5,692 nt of DNA from Candidatus Hydrothermota bacterium (GTDB taxonomy: Bacteria > Hydrothermota > Hydrothermia > UBA1063): the NCBI GenBank assembly GCA_003644895.1, contig QNDO01000107.1, forward strand, positions 1 through 5,692, in the 5' to 3' direction. The notes below the pieces were generated by a model. That model saw only the letters and a list, made by a program, of their open reading frames with translations, was not told the origin of the DNA and did no database searches. The position numbers were made by a program, and so were the translations under genes. Positions 5,197 to 5,692 of the stretch are shown piece by piece (the first letter of the stretch is position 1; each line of letters begins with the position of its first letter).

Positions 5197-5692
5197 GCTG
5201 TTTTGTTTGCTTTTAATCACCTTACCTTTCTTTATAACTGTTTCCACCAGATTGTGCCCAACCTCGTAAATGAGGTGTATATAAGAGTGGGCATCCAATA
5301 TAAGAAGATCAGCCTGAAGGCCTTTCTTGATGTTACCAACTTTATTATGCATGTCAATAGCTTTTGCGGCATTTAAGGTCACAGCCATGAGGGCTTCCTC
5401 TGGAGTAAGACCGTAATTGAACACGCCAAAGGTCATGCTCAGAGCCTGAGAATAGAGAGGTGAAGAACCTGGGTTGTGGTCCGTTGCAAGAGCAATTGGT
5501 ATTCCGAGTTTCCTCATCAGTCCCACAGGTGGTTTCTGTGGGCTTTTTAAAAAGAAGCCCGTGCCCGGAAGAAGCACAGCCACGGTACCTGATTTTCTCA
5601 TTTTATGGAGGCCTTCTTCGTCAGGATAATCCAGATGATCAGCAGAGACAGCGCCAAGCTCTCCGGCAAGCTTTGCCCCACCGGAGTTGGAT
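5194..5692 (-). CDS. hutI: Imidazolonepropionase, C-terminal part (5' end outside window)
   Basis: The frame is open through the right edge; 165 complete codons are visible, the C-terminal 40% of an enzyme normally about 400-420 residues long. HutI is a cytoplasmic metal-dependent amidohydrolase that opens the ring of 4-imidazolone-5-propionate to give N-formimino-L-glutamate, the third step of histidine degradation. Numbering visible residues from the edge, diagnostic motifs are SNSGGAKLAGELGA (1-14), SADHL (16-20), SGTVAVLLPGTGFFL (34-48), ALATDHNPGSSP (67-78) with the metal-ligand Asp71, and GLTPEEAL.AVTLNAAKAI (94-112). GNIKKGLQADLLILD then leads to the terminal strand, as in amidohydrolases. 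The ATG at 5601 is an internal Met, since strong homology continues upstream of it. The gene overlaps the transporter fusion gene by 1 nt and is evidently its operon partner. No other hut gene is in the window. The ATD-x-NPG-SSP motif separates it from dihydroorotases, allantoinases and other amidohydrolases. Confidence 0.92.
   Translation of the reverse strand, partial: SNSGGAKLAGELGAVSADHLDYPDEEGLHKMRKSGTVAVLLPGTGFFLKSPQKPPVGLMRKLGIPIALATDHNPGSSPLYSQALSMTFGVFNYGLTPEEALMAVTLNAAKAIDMHNKVGNIKKGLQADLLILDAHSYIHLIYEVGHNLVETVIKKGKVIKSKQNS

Noticed and set aside
5194..5601. A 135-residue amidohydrolase starting at ATG 5601
   Set aside because: HutI motifs (SNSGGAKLAGELG and SADHL) continue in frame upstream to the window edge, so this ATG is internal.

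Overview
The window is a compact piece of bacterial chromosome, moderately AT-rich by eye. It holds six protein-coding genes, two of them cut by the window edges, with almost no spare DNA except one divergent intergenic region at 1204-1384. The ValRS C-terminal arm, strong AAGGAGG-type ribosome binding sites, consensus-like -35/-10 boxes and overlapping genes all indicate a bacterium. The sequence alone does not fix the phylum. An anaerobic or thermophilic lineage is possible but would be a guess. No tRNA, rRNA, CRISPR array, insertion sequence or integrase was seen.

Layout from left to right. (1) At 1-192 (+) is the C-terminal coiled-coil arm of valyl-tRNA synthetase (valS). (2) At 184-1203 (-) is an intact zinc-dependent deacetylase of the histone deacetylase superfamily, closest to acetylpolyamine amidohydrolases; it overlaps valS tail to tail by 9 nt. 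(3) The 181-nt region 1204-1384 carries two apparent back-to-back promoters, a small palindrome and a possible 17-codon upstream ORF in the deacetylase leader. (4) At 1385-2176 (+) is a stand-alone class II glutamine amidotransferase domain whose presumed catalytic cysteine lies at position 3 (Met-Ser-Cys). (5) From 5692 down to 2173 (-) runs an operon-like cluster: the 3' part of hutI (imidazolonepropionase), then one 735-codon gene encoding a CUT1-type solute-binding protein fused to a MalF-type permease, then a MalG-type permease. These genes are joined by a 1-nt and an 11-nt overlap.

The most unusual item is the 735-residue transporter protein. A complete family-1 solute-binding domain of about 415 residues is joined in frame to a complete MalF-type permease through one extra hydrophobic helix. 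That helix supplies the membrane crossing needed for an external binding domain to sit on a permease whose N-terminus is cytoplasmic. With the MalG-type partner it would form a sugar-ABC-type importer with a built-in receptor. No ATPase gene is present in the window. The tight overlap with hutI suggests co-expression with a histidine-degradation enzyme, but the transported substrate cannot be read from the sequence.
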